Of a stretch of DNA of 64,000 nt, positions 38,201 through 49,351 are shown in pieces. The stretch is from contig CM054183.1 in assembly GCA_028829895.1 (NCBI GenBank), positions 19,232,975 to 19,296,974 on the forward strand, read 5' to 3'. How positions within the stretch are numbered: the first letter of the stretch is position 1; the number at the start of each line of letters is the position of its first letter. The notes under the pieces were generated by a model. The model worked only from the letters and a program-made list of their open reading frames with translations. It was not told the origin of the DNA and did not search any database. The stretch comes from Sinotaia quadrata. Taxonomy: Eukaryota > Mollusca > Gastropoda > Architaenioglossa > Viviparidae. The position numbers and the translations under genes are program-made.

Positions 38201-41200
38201 TACCTAGTGTTGCCCAAAGTAAAAAACAAAACAACTGAACTTTTAACAGAGTAAATATTTTGTTTTTATAGTCTGAAGCACTCATGGCAGATGACGGTAG
38301 TTTTATTGTGTTGTGGAAATACCTGGCAATACCCGTCTACAAAAGCATGACTGAACTTTTAATAGAATAAATATTTTATGTTTACAGTCTAAAGTGCACA
38401 TGGTAGATTTATTGTGTTGTGAAAATATCTGTTGTACTAAAAATAACTGACTGACAGACATTTCTGCTCTAAGGAATGAAGTTTTTGACTGAAGCAATTA
38501 AATTTTGTTGACTTAAGAGCAGTAACATTGCCATGTAGGCACAGAAGACCGCATGGTTAACTGCTAATACTCACCCTATGAACTAGAGGTCATTTGTGAT
38601 GTTTATGAAAGACACTGGATGGGAGGTCTGTGGGCGAAGACGTGTGACTGATTCTGGTATATATTATATTTACATATTTACTTGCCACCCCCCAAAAAAT
38701 TGTCTGCCATATGCGCATATAAGCAGTCCATACTACCTGTATGGAAAAATCGCTCAAAATATCTCAATGTAAGTATCCATTTACTCAATAAATCCTCAAA
38801 TGTACTTTAGACCTGATATACTGAAAGTCTGCCCATCAATAAATGAGTATACCAAACAACTAATTTATTGTTTGGTACACTCATTTATCAGCCCTAGGGT
38901 GAAACATCCTTTACAAAAGGTCCATGTGTGAAATATCCAGCAATCGCTTGCAAAGTAAACAAAGAACTAGTGCTCTAACTCAACTAAATTACTAAAATAT
39001 TAGAAGGCCACCTCCACCTTCCAACACTTCTCCCATCTCCATAAACATGTTCTGTGGCCGGAGTTCTTCTGTCATTCAACAATTACCCAGGCCTTACCAA
39101 ATAATGCCTCAATCAGCTCACTGATCAGGCCTTACTACACAATGCCTCATTCAGCTCACTGATCAGGCCTTACGAAATAATGCCTTATTCAGCTCACTGA
39201 TCAGGCCCACACAATGCCTCATCCAGCTCAGTGATAATTTTATATAAACAAGGGGATACCACTGCATGAAAGGAAATATATACTTGTTGAGTTGTCTTTC
39301 TTGAGTGAAAAAAATTAATTATTTCGTACTGGAGCCTAAAATCTAAGTACAGGTGTATGGGCAAAAGTTTATAAGCTTCCAGTCATCAAGATGAAACCAT
39401 TGATATACATTGAGTTTAAAATGAGAATTCTCAGGTTTTATAGCAGACAAAAGGGAAGAGACATTCAAAATTATATGCATGGATACAGAGAAGCTATAAT
39501 TTACTTTTGCTTATTTAGAGAAGTAATATTTTATTTACTTTTCAGCAGTTTTAAAGAATATTTTGATTGATTTAAATGAATATTTGAACATTTTATAATA
39601 TTTTAAGAAATATATTTTACTTTGTAACATATTTAGCAGTTATATTTTAATTATTTATTAGCACACATTAGAGAAGTTTTTATTTTACTCTTTAGAATTT
39701 TTAGAGCAGTTATATTTTACATTTAGACTGCAGAAATCATTCTGTACTCTTATATTTTACTTTGTAGCATATTAAGAGAAGTTATATTAAACTGTTAGTA
39801 TACTTTGGAGAAGTTGTTGTTTACCTTTTAAATTACTGTTGTTAAGTTATATTTGACTTTAAAAATGCTGAAGAGAAGATATATTTTATTCTTAGCACTT
39901 TAAGAAATTTTATTTTACATTTTAACATTCTTAAGAGAAGTCACATTTTACCTTTAAAATTTATTTAGAGAAGTTATATTTTTTGTTTCAGCATATGTTA
40001 TAGAAATTATAATACACTTTAACATAGCAAGAAAAATAGCTAATGGCTTCTTCAACAGAGCAAGAAAACAGCTAAAAAATAATAGTGTAGAAAATTAAAG
40101 AAAGAAAATTACAGGTTTTGGGGTTGTTTTTTTTTACTAATTAGCTAATTTAATTTCCTTACATTATAAAATAGTCCAAATCTGTCATCCAAAGTGACAT
40201 TGATGTGAAGTGAGTTCAATAATTTTTCAATGTCCTTAAGCAGTACATCTTCGTATCCCCATAGAAGATCTGCCACCGTCAGATTAATGAAGAGGTGTTC
40301 GCCAACTGCTTCCAGTACTAGTTCTGCTATGGTCTGAATCCAGCCATACTCATACTTCAGCATATTAGCAATTGTCTGAAGAAAAAAGTACAATATATCT
40401 TTATAATTACCACACATACACATGTACTTTCCATTAAGTTTGCAGATGACATATCACTGTGGGGCAGCATTAGTTATAAAACAGTAGCCAAAAGTTCAGA
40501 AAACAAAGGCATATCCCAGATATAAAATAACCTCAATAACATAACCACCTGGTTCACAAATAATGGTTGTAAACTATCAGCAATAAAAACACAAGCCATA
40601 ATCTTTCAAACTAAACAAAAACAAAAAGAATATTACCCTAAATTGCAAATAGATGGATTAGAAATAAATTATAAAACCAGTATAAGATTCATTGGAGTAA
40701 TATTCCAACTGCCAAAGTGCCATGGAATTAATATACAAACCAGTGCATAACATCAGCCAAAAGAGGGATAAACCTCATGAAATAAGTTTCTAAGACTGCT
40801 CATTGAGCATAAATTAAAAAGATGCTTAGTCTTTACTATGCCTTTGTGATGTCCAGGCATACATACCTCCCATCTTCCTAAATTTAAAAACTGAGCAAGC
40901 TCCTCTCTACAAAGGCTAAAGCCCAGAAAACCACACTGGTCAATATCCATCATCAGTGTTATAGCTGTGAGTGGACAATAAAAAACAAACAAAAATCAAT
41001 CAGGTCCTACCTAAAATTACAGACAATGCCCAATGACCACTGAACTAAAATAATCATTGCTCAAACATCAACCATTAAAAACACCACTGATACAGAAACA
41101 AAGATGGAGAAGAAACTAATAATAGAATCACTCCCACATGAATTGACAGAAGTACCAGTTTGCCAACTTTAAACCACCACAAACAGATAGAACACTAGAA

Positions 41201-44200
41201 AACTTTAACAAAATGGATTTCCCCGACCTCATTAAAAATATGTTTCTACAATTCCTAGAGGATGATTTCTCAGACTGAATCAAAGTATATATGGATGGCT
41301 CCCATGATCATGTAACAGTCAGAATGGCAATAGGGATTTTTATACCCAACGATCATGACACTAGCCTTAGAATCACAGACAGCAGTTCCATCTTCACAGC
41401 TTATATGATGGTCATACTAACGGGCCTCATTCAAGCTACAAAAAAACAAACCCAAACACTAAATATCTTATGCTACAGACTCCCTCTCACCTAATAAAGC
41501 TCTAGAAAAACACGTGGAGGTTGAAGGGGGGGGGGGGGAGACCAGACATTTGTTACCTACTACTAGAACAGGTGCGAAAACTAACTGATAGAGTGAATGA
41601 AGTAAAGCTCATATAGATCCCTGCCCACTTGAACATACCAGGCAATGAACAAGCAGATTAACTGGCCTAAAAAGGGACTAACAGAAGATAAAGAAATAAA
41701 AGTTATTACCACACCACAAGAAAACTTCAACATCTTACAAAATACAAGCTGGACAAAATTTGGGAAATCCAATATTTAAAAGTAGTGAAAGGATAAGACC
41801 CTGCATAGATAAAACAACAAATAATATACCAACATTCTATAATGGCACTAGAAGAGAACAATCAAGAATTTCTAAATTCAGACTTGGAAGTTAAATAAAC
41901 TATAAGATAATTAAGTACAATTATGGTGAGCAACTAAACATAGAACAGATTATATAATTAGACTAATAGGATTAGAAAGAAGATAATTGATAGAATATTT
42001 AATGAAAATGACATACTGATAACAATGCCAGAAGTACTAAACTCCCCAGGACGACAACGGTATGAATGCATGGGCAGGTCAATTAGGATGGTAGTGAGCC
42101 ATCCACTACATCAACTTTTATAAATATAAAGTTCCCAAATTAAAGCATCTATGTCAAATATCTAGATACTAAGATAGTCCAAAGACCCCAACATAAAATA
42201 GATGTCTAGTGGTGGGAAGCTAACTGATCGGATCACCACCCCACAATTTAAGGACAAAGAGAGATAGACAAAGTCTAAGGACTAGCCACATAACCAAAGT
42301 CCTAGGTTTGACAAAGTCTAAGGACTAGCCACCTAAAGTAATGATTGGGAGGACCACTTAAATATAAAACTGTAACCAATTAAATAAAATAACACAGACA
42401 AATTTATAAACAAAATTACCCATCCAACAAAAAGAGCCTCATCAAAATCCAACAGCTAAAAGCAATAAGTACATAGAAAATAAAATTAAAAAATAAGAAA
42501 AACAGACAAATAACATTATACAAAACTACATGAGATAGAACAAACATCACAGAGTAGGCATAGTCCCACACCAAACTCCCAAACACCCCTCATGACCTGT
42601 CCTTATCCCCAACATGGAGTCAGCTTAGGCTGGAAGCACTCTCCATAAATTAAGTAAAAAACCCCAGAACTGTATTCATAACTGTTCCAGATACTTAGAG
42701 AACACATGATAAGCAGGCCAGCTTTTATAAACTGGTCCACAATGCATGTCTTGTAATCAAAGGGTAAAGGTTTAATTCTAGCATGATTATAAAAAAAAAA
42801 AGTGGGGAGACAAAGGTATGATCATTTTATATCTGAATTCACATTATTGTGGAGAATAAATGGTGGCATTTCACTGTCTATGCAATTTAATGTGCATTGG
42901 AATTTAAAGCATAACACTTACGACCATTGGCAAATTAACAGTGATGAAGCTATCAGTCTCTGGTCCCACAGACATATTTCGAAGGAAGTAGTACCATGAT
43001 TTTTCTCGATAACGAATAATAGTTTCATTTTGTTCATAATCTAAATCTCCTTTCTTCTTTACTTCTCTGTTGAAGAAAAAATAAACAATATATATAAAAA
43101 CAAAATATTAAAAATTGCATACATTTAATAATAAATACATTAGTAAAAAGTTACAGTGCGTTTGCCTTAGAGTCATTCCTTTCTTAAACTTAAAATGAAT
43201 TGTCAATATGCCTCAGAGTCATTCCTGACAAAGTGTCAATTTGCCTTAGAGTCATTCCTGACTTAAAAGTGACTAAGTATTTGCCTTCGAGTCATCCTGA
43301 CTTATAGTGGCTGTGTATTTAGAGACATTCCCAATTTTAAGTGAGCGGGTACTGGATTTAAAGTCATTCCTGGTACTTAAACTAATAACTGTATTTGCTT
43401 TACTTATTCCCAGTTTTAACTGATATTATGTTTTTGCTTTAAGAGTCATTCCTGACTTAAAGTGACTGTGTATTTGCCTTAAGAGTCACTGCTGACTTTA
43501 AAGTAACTGTGTATATGCCTTAGAGTAGGAGTTATTTCTGAATTAAAGGGACTGTGTATTGGCTTTAGAGTATTTCCCAATTTAAAGTGACATATGTATA
43601 TGAGTCATTCCTGACTTAAAGTGACAGTGCATTTAATTCAGTCATTCCCAACTTACAGTGACTGTGTGTCTGTATTAGAATCACCCCCAATTTAAAATAA
43701 CTAGGTATTTGCTTTAGAGCCATTTCCAACAAAGTGATAATTGTAGCCATGAGTAACTGGCAATATATTATGACAACCTGCCAGCAAAAGTATGTCAACA
43801 ATGTGGGGATGGGAGGGAGGACACCGATGACAAATGCTTACATCAAATACATAATAAATAACAGGTTCAGGTAGTAAACAAACAATGTGACTATATATTT
43901 GTCTTTGTCATAATAATAAGAACTACTTTTTAATATAATAATTGCAATTTTTATTTAAAAGCATTTTTCCTAACCTATATATCTGCCATTGTCACATTGC
44001 TTTCATGATTCTTTTTTTATATTTGCATTGAAAGAATTAATTTCCACACAACACACCTGTACCCCTCCTCATGTAACAATAGATTCGTCAGCTCAGATTC
44101 ACAAATTTGCTGTGATATGTGCTGGGCAATGAATAATCCACACAAATGGTTTCGGTATCACTTTCTAAAAAGAATTAAAATGTTTATTTGACTGATGTAT

Positions 44201-47200
44201 TGTCACCTATTATGTTGAAGATTTTAATTTTTAGATATTTTTCACTCGCTATAGAAGTGTGTGAAGATTGAAAGACACTAAAGATTTAAATGAACATTGA
44301 ATGAAAAAGCAGGCATTCCATATACAACCAGTCCCAACATCTCCGTACACAACTGTTATTTATAAAACAACCAGGAGGTTTGTATGTGTAATATTGCAGG
44401 AACAAATTTTATATGTGTATATATATATGTATGAAGTGTTAATCAATGTTATTTTTACTGCAATATTTACACACAAAACTAAATGAGAAAAGAAAAGCTA
44501 ATGAAATGTCAATTCTAAATAAAAACAGTTTTAGTGCTTGCATTTATTTTCTTTGATTTTCATTTGCAACGAATCTTTCACTAAAAAAAATCTCTAACCC
44601 TAATCTATCTCTAAAAATAGGCAAAACACAATAGTTGTGTGCCACTTCCAGTGTGTACAGAGACGCTCCCAAACAGAAAAGAATGAACCTAACAACAAAG
44701 CCCATGGAAACTAACCCTCAAATATGAAACCCCAAGATGTCCTTGTGCAATCGACTCTTCTGAATCTGAAGTGATCCGAACATTGCTGAGTTGCTTCAAT
44801 ACAGATATGCTGAAAGGGGGGGGGGGGTGTCTATGCACCGAATATGCCTCTAATATGCAGGCCTCTTGCCCAAGCAAGGCACACATTCAAAGCATATAAT
44901 AAATATATTGCCATTGTTATTCTAATTTTATCAGCAATTGTAACTAACATCTAACCTGAAAACACTATTTAAATTGAATGCCACTAATTAAATTATTTCC
45001 TTAAAGTTAAAAAGTAGATAAAAAAAATCAGGATATTTTGTGAAAAAATATTGCCTTATGACAGCCTACTTGTTATTTTCTTAGCTCACACATGACATTT
45101 TTCCACTCACAAATTGCAAGTTTGTGAATGGAATTTCTGAGAGTTAAGTGACTGTGTACATTTGCCTTTGAGTCACTCCCAACTTAAAGTGACAGTGTTT
45201 TTGCTTTAGAGTTGTGACGAAGTAAATTTGCCCCTCCCTATTTTTAATTTTAATTGTTATTTAAGTTGCTAAATTGTCAGTGACCCAACCTTGGGCACTC
45301 CTTATGGTGTTATTTTGAAAGTTTGAGTTTGAAGTAAACAGCCTAAGGGACAAATATTCTAGATTTGCTGACCTAGTGGAAACTGAGTGAGCAGTTTTTT
45401 ATTATCCAATGACTATGATTTATGAGAACAAGACTAGCCAATGGGCTAAGTTTAAGGAATTTACTTGCAGTAGAGAATTTTGCTGTCTATTCACTTTGAA
45501 TTTAAAGACAAAGAGAGAAGTCCGGCTCTGAAGGCAGTCATTAGCTTGAGTGGTGAGTTTAAACTGACTGAGAGAGAGTGGACGTGGAAACATTTCATAC
45601 ATTTTTCTATTGATATGTTATACTTGTGTAATGTAAAGATGTACTGTGTGTGTGTGTGTGTGTGTATATATATTTTGGTTGTGATTCAGTCAAAATCTGA
45701 GTTCAACCCTGAGCTGTGAGTCTCAAGTGGAGCCTCAAGTTCAACTTTCAAGTTCCTAGCTACCCTTTGTTTGTTCACCAGCCATGACTTGAGTGACCAG
45801 GAAAGTGCGAAAAACTTGCAAAGTGTGTTACAGAGTATGTAAGCATAAGGAAGTATGCTACATCCCTACTTTTGATGTACCAAAGCAAGGATGCTAAGTA
45901 CATCAGTCCAGTGAAGATAACACAATCATTGTAATTGTGTTCTGCTAAAAAAAACTGACGTCAAGAGAGTGCGTCAAGAGAGTGCCCGGTTGGTTGAGAG
46001 TAATGATGCATCAGTGTTTTCTTATGCATGAGGCAGGAACATGTGCTGAGCGCAAACATTGACACTGTGACATCATTGCAAAGGCCAGTGAAAGACTGTG
46101 GAAGCTGTGCTTAATCGAGGCCACATTAATTTATACATTTAACTCTAATAACTCCATTTTTATTCTCTGATAGGACTAACCTGCAATTTGTATTGACTAT
46201 CATTGAACTGTAACTACATTTTATTATTTAAAAATGACGTGAGACACTGTGTGAACTATAATTATCCGAATGTGGGTTCATAGAATATTGATGCCTAATT
46301 ATCTGTTTCTTTGTAATTGTCATTTGTACAGTTGATTTTTCTTTTAATAAATTTATTGACTTTCTTATGAATATTGATATTCCAATGTTGGAGAGGAAAG
46401 TGGGTGGATGGGGGCTCACTAAATATAGATTAAAGTCGGATTTGTCTTCTCATATAGTAAGAAGTTCTCCACCTGCAGAAAACCTTATGTGACTGTAAAC
46501 ATTGTTTTATATCGTGGAATTGTGAAAACATTTACAATGCCAAAATATCCGCCAAGTGAGAGAGATGAGTGGTGTCTGTTGGAAGATCAGTAATAAAATT
46601 AAATTAATATTCTCATCACTTGAAATTAGTTATGAAAGATGAATTAAAAATAATAATTATCTTCATTAACTAAAGTGGCATATGTGGCACAAGAGTTATT
46701 CCCAGCATTTTATTAAGTTTGAAGAGTAGAGAGTGAGAGATGTAACTAGTCCACTTCTAGAATGTAGGTTTCAAGGCCAGAGAAATATTTTTCTTACCTG
46801 TGAATTATGGAGATTTCTGACTAATTGTAAGAGTTAATGGGTGAAAAATCCACTATTCTGGTTCTGATGGTTAAGTTCCCATTTTACCAAAGCAAATGTG
46901 GACCATTAAGTTAATGTTTTATAGCTGGCATGTGAAGAATTATGCTGTTTTTAGGTAAATATTTATCACAAAGTCCTAATGATTAATTTGTTTGAGGGGA
47001 TTAGCATTATTTTTTCTGTCTGACACTTTGAAGTGAAAGTGGGGAGAATAAAAGATGATCTGAGTTCTATGTAACTGTAGAGAATTTGAAAATGTATCAT
47101 TTGTTATAAGGGTTGTTTGTAAATATCCATGACTTTGTAGAATTACTAGTTGCCTAAGTAAGTCTGTGTGATAGTGACCTGTCCCATGACAAGTCAGTAT

Positions 47201-49351
47201 CATACCAATCTTATAATTTTTATATCCAGTGAAAATAGTTTTACAATTTAAAAAAACAAGGTTTGGGCAGAGCTGTCAGATTTGTATATATAAACAATAT
47301 TTACTATCTCTGGTTGCTCACATTCCACATACATTATTTAAATTATAATAAAGATAATAGTAATTGAGTTTATGCTAGTGAACACTGCATACTACTTAAC
47401 AATGAACATATAATCAAATTAATAACCTTTCTTTACTGTTAGTGTTAATACTAATTCAGAGATTATTCTGTTTTAATCATCTGCTCAGACAAGCCACAAT
47501 ACTTCATTCTCATCCTAAAATGATTAAACTAAATGAAAAGTAGCACACTATTTAATACTATATAATAGCAATTTGACAAAAATATCACAAGGACTTTCTT
47601 AAGGAAAAAAAGAAGAAAGAATGAAGAAAATTCCAACCTTCAAGTAAATGTCCTTTTTTTCTTAAGAATAAAACTGAAAGTACATAGAAAGTGTATTTTA
47701 TTTTTTATTTACTTGTACGTGTAGGGTCCTTTTTCCACAAGATAAGGCTTGTCACCTTTGTTGATAACTTCCCAACTGTTGATAACGTCAAACACCCATA
47801 CCTGAAAGTACACTGGTGCTGGGGGTGATACCCAGTTGTTGAGAGAGTCTGAGCCATTCTTCAGAGGGAGATTCTGAAGGAGTAAATCATTTGAAATGTT
47901 CAAATTAATTAATAGTATAATACACTTCTTAAATTCTATGGAAGACTGCTGAAATGTGTTTAAATGTGTTTAAATGTCTCAAACAATTTGTTAGAAAGTC
48001 ATTTCCTTCACAGAAATCTTCGTTAAATTTACAAAATGATGATAATGTACAGGATGAGAAGTAGGCAGATTAACATAGACTGATATGAGGCAGATGGACA
48101 ATTTGTATACTGTTCCTTAATACTAATAGAATATTCTATATTTAGAAGGTGCTGCCAAGAATCATAAGTCCATATGTTCTGCTATCTTATAATGTCCAAT
48201 TGCTAAATGAAACCATTAAACACACAATGACCAGGTAAAAGATCAAATAAGTTAACAATCCAGACAGTAGTGGCATAACTATTGCCTCAGCAACTTCTCA
48301 ACAGAATGTCAGAAGGGACTCAATATTTGTTCTTTAAAAAAAAAAAAAAGTGCTTGAAATCTGAAAAATATTCACATGATCAAGTCTTTGAGTGCATGCT
48401 GCAGACTGCTGATTCTCCAGGGTTGCAGGGGGGGGGGGGGAGTGTGTGTGTGTGTGTGCAGAAAATGAGCGGGGGATATTTGCATAAGGGGCCCAGCATT
48501 CAAAGTTACACTACTGACCAATAGGATATAGACTATATTATAATAAAGTAACAATTGCATTAAGGTCAGATGATGAAAGTTAGTAAAATAGCATACCAAT
48601 TAGACAAAGGATTTGTGATACAAGTTAAAATTACAAGTTACCATTGAACAAACAAAATACTAAAGTAATGTACTATTTAATTATCCAATGCAGTGTATAT
48701 ATGCATAATCAAATTACATAATAAAACTTGTTCTGTTTATTTTCAATTTCTCCTACTAAAAGAGAAAATAACATGCTATTTATTATATATATTTAATTTT
48801 ATTCTTGTAATAACTGGCGCCTGTATACTTTCATTCTATAAAATATAATACATGAAAATATCGTTGCCTCAACTTATTATGTAATACAAACTTAAGATGT
48901 TTGACATTGTGGGTTATCTTGATATCAGTATCAGCATTGTCGAACTCTAGTTAAATAAATTACTCACTTATCAATGATTCAGTACTACTACTAGTAGAAG
49001 TAGGACCAATAGGCCTATAGATAGCCTATGCGATAAAGTTGTAAATTCGTATCGCTAGGACAAAGAAAAATTAATCGCTGGTGTGCTGAGTCATTTTAAT
49101 TTTGTACATTGTATATAAAGCATGAGAATTAATTAACTCATACATACGCTGTCAATTTTGTCGTGAATTAAATTATTGAAGACAGTGATAAGCACGATGC
49201 CTGTAACCAAACATGCTACCCCGAGCACGCCCGTAATCGTGGTGCAGACGCAAAGTTTTCTACTAGGACTACCCATCTTCGAAAAAGTATACTGAATATT
49301 ACATCCCGTGGTTGTTGCAGCCTGTGACTGACTTATCATGCTCACATCCAT
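26542..49351 (-). CDS. SCARB2-like: Gene A: CD36-family lysosome membrane protein 2 (LIMP-2/SCARB2)-like receptor, complete
   Basis: Type III membrane protein of the CD36/SCARB family: cytosolic N-terminus, TM1, a large N-glycosylated lumenal domain, TM2 and a short tail. In this family LIMP-2 sits in lysosomes and carries lipids and, in vertebrates, glucocerebrosidase. Thirteen exons join in frame to 1578 nt (525 residues plus stop), close to the usual length of about 480-520. Family landmarks in order: TM1 VLGVACLVTGIVLITVF, VWVFDV, EKGPYTY, LLWGYED, FGLFYN, EIVSWNG, NMINGS, GTLYPPFIDTSKSYYLF, GFCTPKSNCLPSGLLN, LPHFLDGD, AKRLQINVYLQN, FPILWLNE, TM2 QYGLIALGVFLIVCALIVI and tail RKR. The last exon adds an ETSSLL acidic dileucine signal, which favours LIMP-2 over surface SR-B1. 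The start is the ATG at 49351, with a TAG in frame just upstream; a later Met (MGSPSRK) is an alternative. Introns hold a LINE relic and two copies of a dispersed repeat. Confidence 0.9.
26599..28255 (-). other. Gene A last intron
   Basis: GT-AG intron between the TM2 exon and the tail exon. It contains a 40-bp, three-copy repeat ('gaaagcccctccatgtgaaa') at 27365-27485. Otherwise AT-rich with nothing recognised. Confidence 0.7.
28256..28414 (-). CDS. SCARB2-like: Gene A exon 12: TM2
   Basis: 53 codons, phase 0 to 0, acceptor TTCATGCAG, donor CGG|GTGAGT. It encodes SATLDDKSASDF, then TM2, ending in the basic stop-transfer KHIIRKR. Reading through the donor would add an unrelated tail before a stop, so splicing to the exon at 26598 is preferred. 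Confidence 0.92.
28574..28628 (-). CDS. SCARB2-like: Gene A exon 11
   Basis: A 55-nt exon, phase 2 to 0, acceptor GTGTGCAG, donor GTGAGT. It encodes DTRNLHNYIIFPILWLNE, equivalent to the family's 'FPxxWxxE' block before TM2. Confidence 0.9.
29172..29241. repeat. (GT)n microsatellite in a gene A intron
   Basis: Uninterrupted GT run of about 70 bp, between gene A exons 10 and 11. Confidence 0.97.
29674..29747 (-). CDS. SCARB2-like: Gene A exon 10
   Basis: A 74-nt exon, phase 0 to 2. It encodes MTGVVMNVAKRLQINVYLQN and ISHI. This is the conserved 'TGxxxxxxKRxQxNxYxxx' strand. Confidence 0.93.
29974..30092 (-). CDS. SCARB2-like: Gene A exon 9
   Basis: A 119-nt exon, phase 1 to 0, donor GTAAGA. 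It encodes GAPVIFSLPHFLDGDLNVSD and MNPIREQHQSVVDIEP, the 'APxxxSxPHFL...GMxPxxExHxxxxDIxP' block. Confidence 0.95.
30960..31138 (-). CDS. SCARB2-like: Gene A exon 8: Cys-rich disulfide region
   Basis: A 179-nt exon, phase 2 to 1. It encodes SLEITYRDSYDLKEITLKRF, FANVTVNPFNDGFCTPKSNC and LPSGLLNVSTCRQ. Three of the conserved lumenal Cys are here. It is about 64% identical to the gene B exon by eye count. Confidence 0.95.
31139..34545 (-). other. Gene A intron between exons 7 and 8
   Basis: Contains dispersed repeat copy 2 (31400-32310) and a roughly 31-bp repeat 'caatataaatttc...cagatgtaca' at 34335-34465. The rest is AT-rich with nothing recognised. Confidence 0.7.
31400..32310 (+). mobile_element. 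Dispersed repeat family, copy 2 (truncated start)
   Basis: It contains the 'ctataactccatttcc', 'gtcatatgtatatttgattg', TTAATAAATTTATTAACCTT and TGTTGGAGTAATAGTGGG blocks. It continues through 'gccaagtggtgtctcctgg' as in copy 3. It lies in gene A's intron between exons 7 and 8. Confidence 0.6.
34546..34615 (-). CDS. SCARB2-like: Gene A exon 7
   Basis: A 70-nt exon, phase 1 to 2, acceptor CATTAG, donor GTAAGA. It encodes DGTLYPPFIDTSKSYYLFSS and DLC, the 'FPPF...FxSDxC' block of the family. Confidence 0.9.
35299..35397. repeat. About 49-bp tandem pair that duplicates the donor of gene A exon 6
   Basis: 'ttaattttgtt' followed by 'cttacatctcacctg' and 'cttatatctcacctg' in the two copies. Each copy carries, on the - strand, CAG|GTGAGAT. 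Confidence 0.75.
35393..35442 (-). CDS. SCARB2-like: Gene A exon 6
   Basis: A 50-nt exon, phase 2 to 1, encoding SLHFWTSDIANMINGS. Its donor CAG|GTGAGAT recurs in a tandem copy about 50 bp into the intron. The family's Cys before NMING is Ala here. Confidence 0.88.
35755..35830 (+). mobile_element. Possible tRNA-derived SINE head
   Basis: The stretch 'aaagtactagccttgcatg ... ggtctgagcccagactt' resembles a diverged tRNA-like SINE promoter: an A-box-like start and a B-box-like GGTCTGAGCCC about 30 bp later. No 3' tail or target duplication was found. Confidence 0.3.
36673..36764 (-). CDS. SCARB2-like: Gene A exon 5
   Basis: Acceptor TTTCTAG, donor GTAAGT, phase 0 to 2. It reads HNGSDDGLYKIHTGADTLDH and FAEIVSWNGN, matching the family's 'NGTxDGxYxxxTG' and 'xVxWNG' blocks. 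Confidence 0.92.
38839..38888. repeat. Hairpin-forming inverted repeat, 21-bp arms, 8-nt loop
   Basis: Arms at 38839-38859 and 38868-38888 pair with a single mismatch around 'gagtataccaaacaa'. Confidence 0.9.
39480..40020. repeat. Degenerate AT-rich minisatellite, period about 35-40 bp
   Basis: Repeated 'agagaagttatattttac' with strong divergence. A related block sits at 37990-38170. Confidence 0.6.
40163..40375 (-). CDS. SCARB2-like: Gene A exon 4: apical helices and LLWGY block
   Basis: 71 codons, acceptor TTCTTCAG, donor GTAAGG, phase 0 to 0. It encodes the apical helical region (MLKYEYGWIQTIAELVLEAV), then TVADLLWGYED and DRFGLFYN. In vertebrate LIMP-2 this helical region binds glucocerebrosidase. 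The His reported as its pH sensor is not obvious here, but I have not aligned the sequences. Confidence 0.92.
40530..42120 (+). mobile_element. Non-LTR retrotransposon (LINE) relic: RT end, RNase H and 3' region
   Basis: Translation on the + strand gives TWFTNNGCKLSAIKTQAIIF near 40546 and RFIGVIFQL near 40690, as in the RT thumb of jockey/I-type LINEs. RNase H remnants follow: VYMDGSHDHVTVRMAIGIFI near 41288, SSIFTAYMM near 41385, and IPAHLNIPGNEQAD near 41615. Near 41852, RREQSRISKFR matches the 3' part of such elements. Many stops and frameshifts are present. It lies in gene A's intron between exons 3 and 4, antisense to the gene. Confidence 0.8.
42712..42785 (+). mobile_element. Possible tRNA-derived SINE head
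   Basis: The stretch 'ataagcaggccagc ... atgcatgtcttgtaatcaa ... ggtttaattctagcatg' has the layout of a degenerate tRNA (box B-like GGTTTAATTCT). It is similar in outline to 35755-35830. Confidence 0.3.
42922..43066 (-). CDS. SCARB2-like: Gene A exon 3
   Basis: Acceptor TTCAACAG, donor GTAAGT, phase 2 to 0. It reads EVKKKGDLDYEQNETIIRYR, then SVGPETDSFITVNLPMV. The last block is the family's conserved 'SVG...NLP' strand. Confidence 0.88.
43150..43740. repeat. About 39-bp degenerate minisatellite, about 14 copies
   Basis: The unit contains 'gtgactgtgtatttgcctta' and 'gagtcattcctgacttaaa'. One or two more copies lie at 45140-45215, just before dispersed repeat copy 3. Located in gene A's intron between exons 2 and 3. 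Confidence 0.85.
45215..46660 (+). mobile_element. Dispersed repeat family, copy 3 (longest)
   Basis: It runs from TGTGACGAAGTAAATTTGCC through CCTTGGGCACTCCTTATG, the AATAAATTTATTGAC block and GTGGGTGGATGGGGGCTCAC, to the 'gtggtgtctgttgg' tail shared with copy 2. It lies in gene A's intron between exons 2 and 3. Confidence 0.6.
47713..47873 (-). CDS. SCARB2-like: Gene A exon 2: CD36 ectodomain start
   Basis: Acceptor CTCCTTCAG, donor GTAAAT, phase 0 to 2. It encodes NLPLKNGSDSLNNW, APVYFQVWVFDVINSWEV and EKGPYTY, the most diagnostic N-terminal block of the CD36 family. Confidence 0.93.
47874..49147 (-). other. Gene A first intron
   Basis: GT-AG intron. A poly-G/GT tract at 48428-48458 is the only distinct feature. 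Confidence 0.6.
49148..49351 (-). CDS. SCARB2-like: Gene A exon 1: N-terminus and TM1
   Basis: 68 codons, donor GTATGT, phase 0. It encodes a polar 35-residue N-terminus and then TM1. The N-terminal extension before MGSPSRK is longer than usual for the family, so initiation at that second Met is possible. An E-box, CACGTG, lies at 49398-49403, about 47 bp upstream of the ATG. Confidence 0.8.

Larger units (their letters stand above)
36765..40162 (-). other. Gene A intron between exons 4 and 5
   Basis: Contains a 21-bp-arm inverted repeat at 38839-38888, a roughly 38-bp four-copy repeat ('caggccttactacacaatg') at 39090-39230, and degenerate 'gaagttatattttactttt' repeats at 37990-38170 and 39480-40020. 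No exon seen. Confidence 0.65.
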
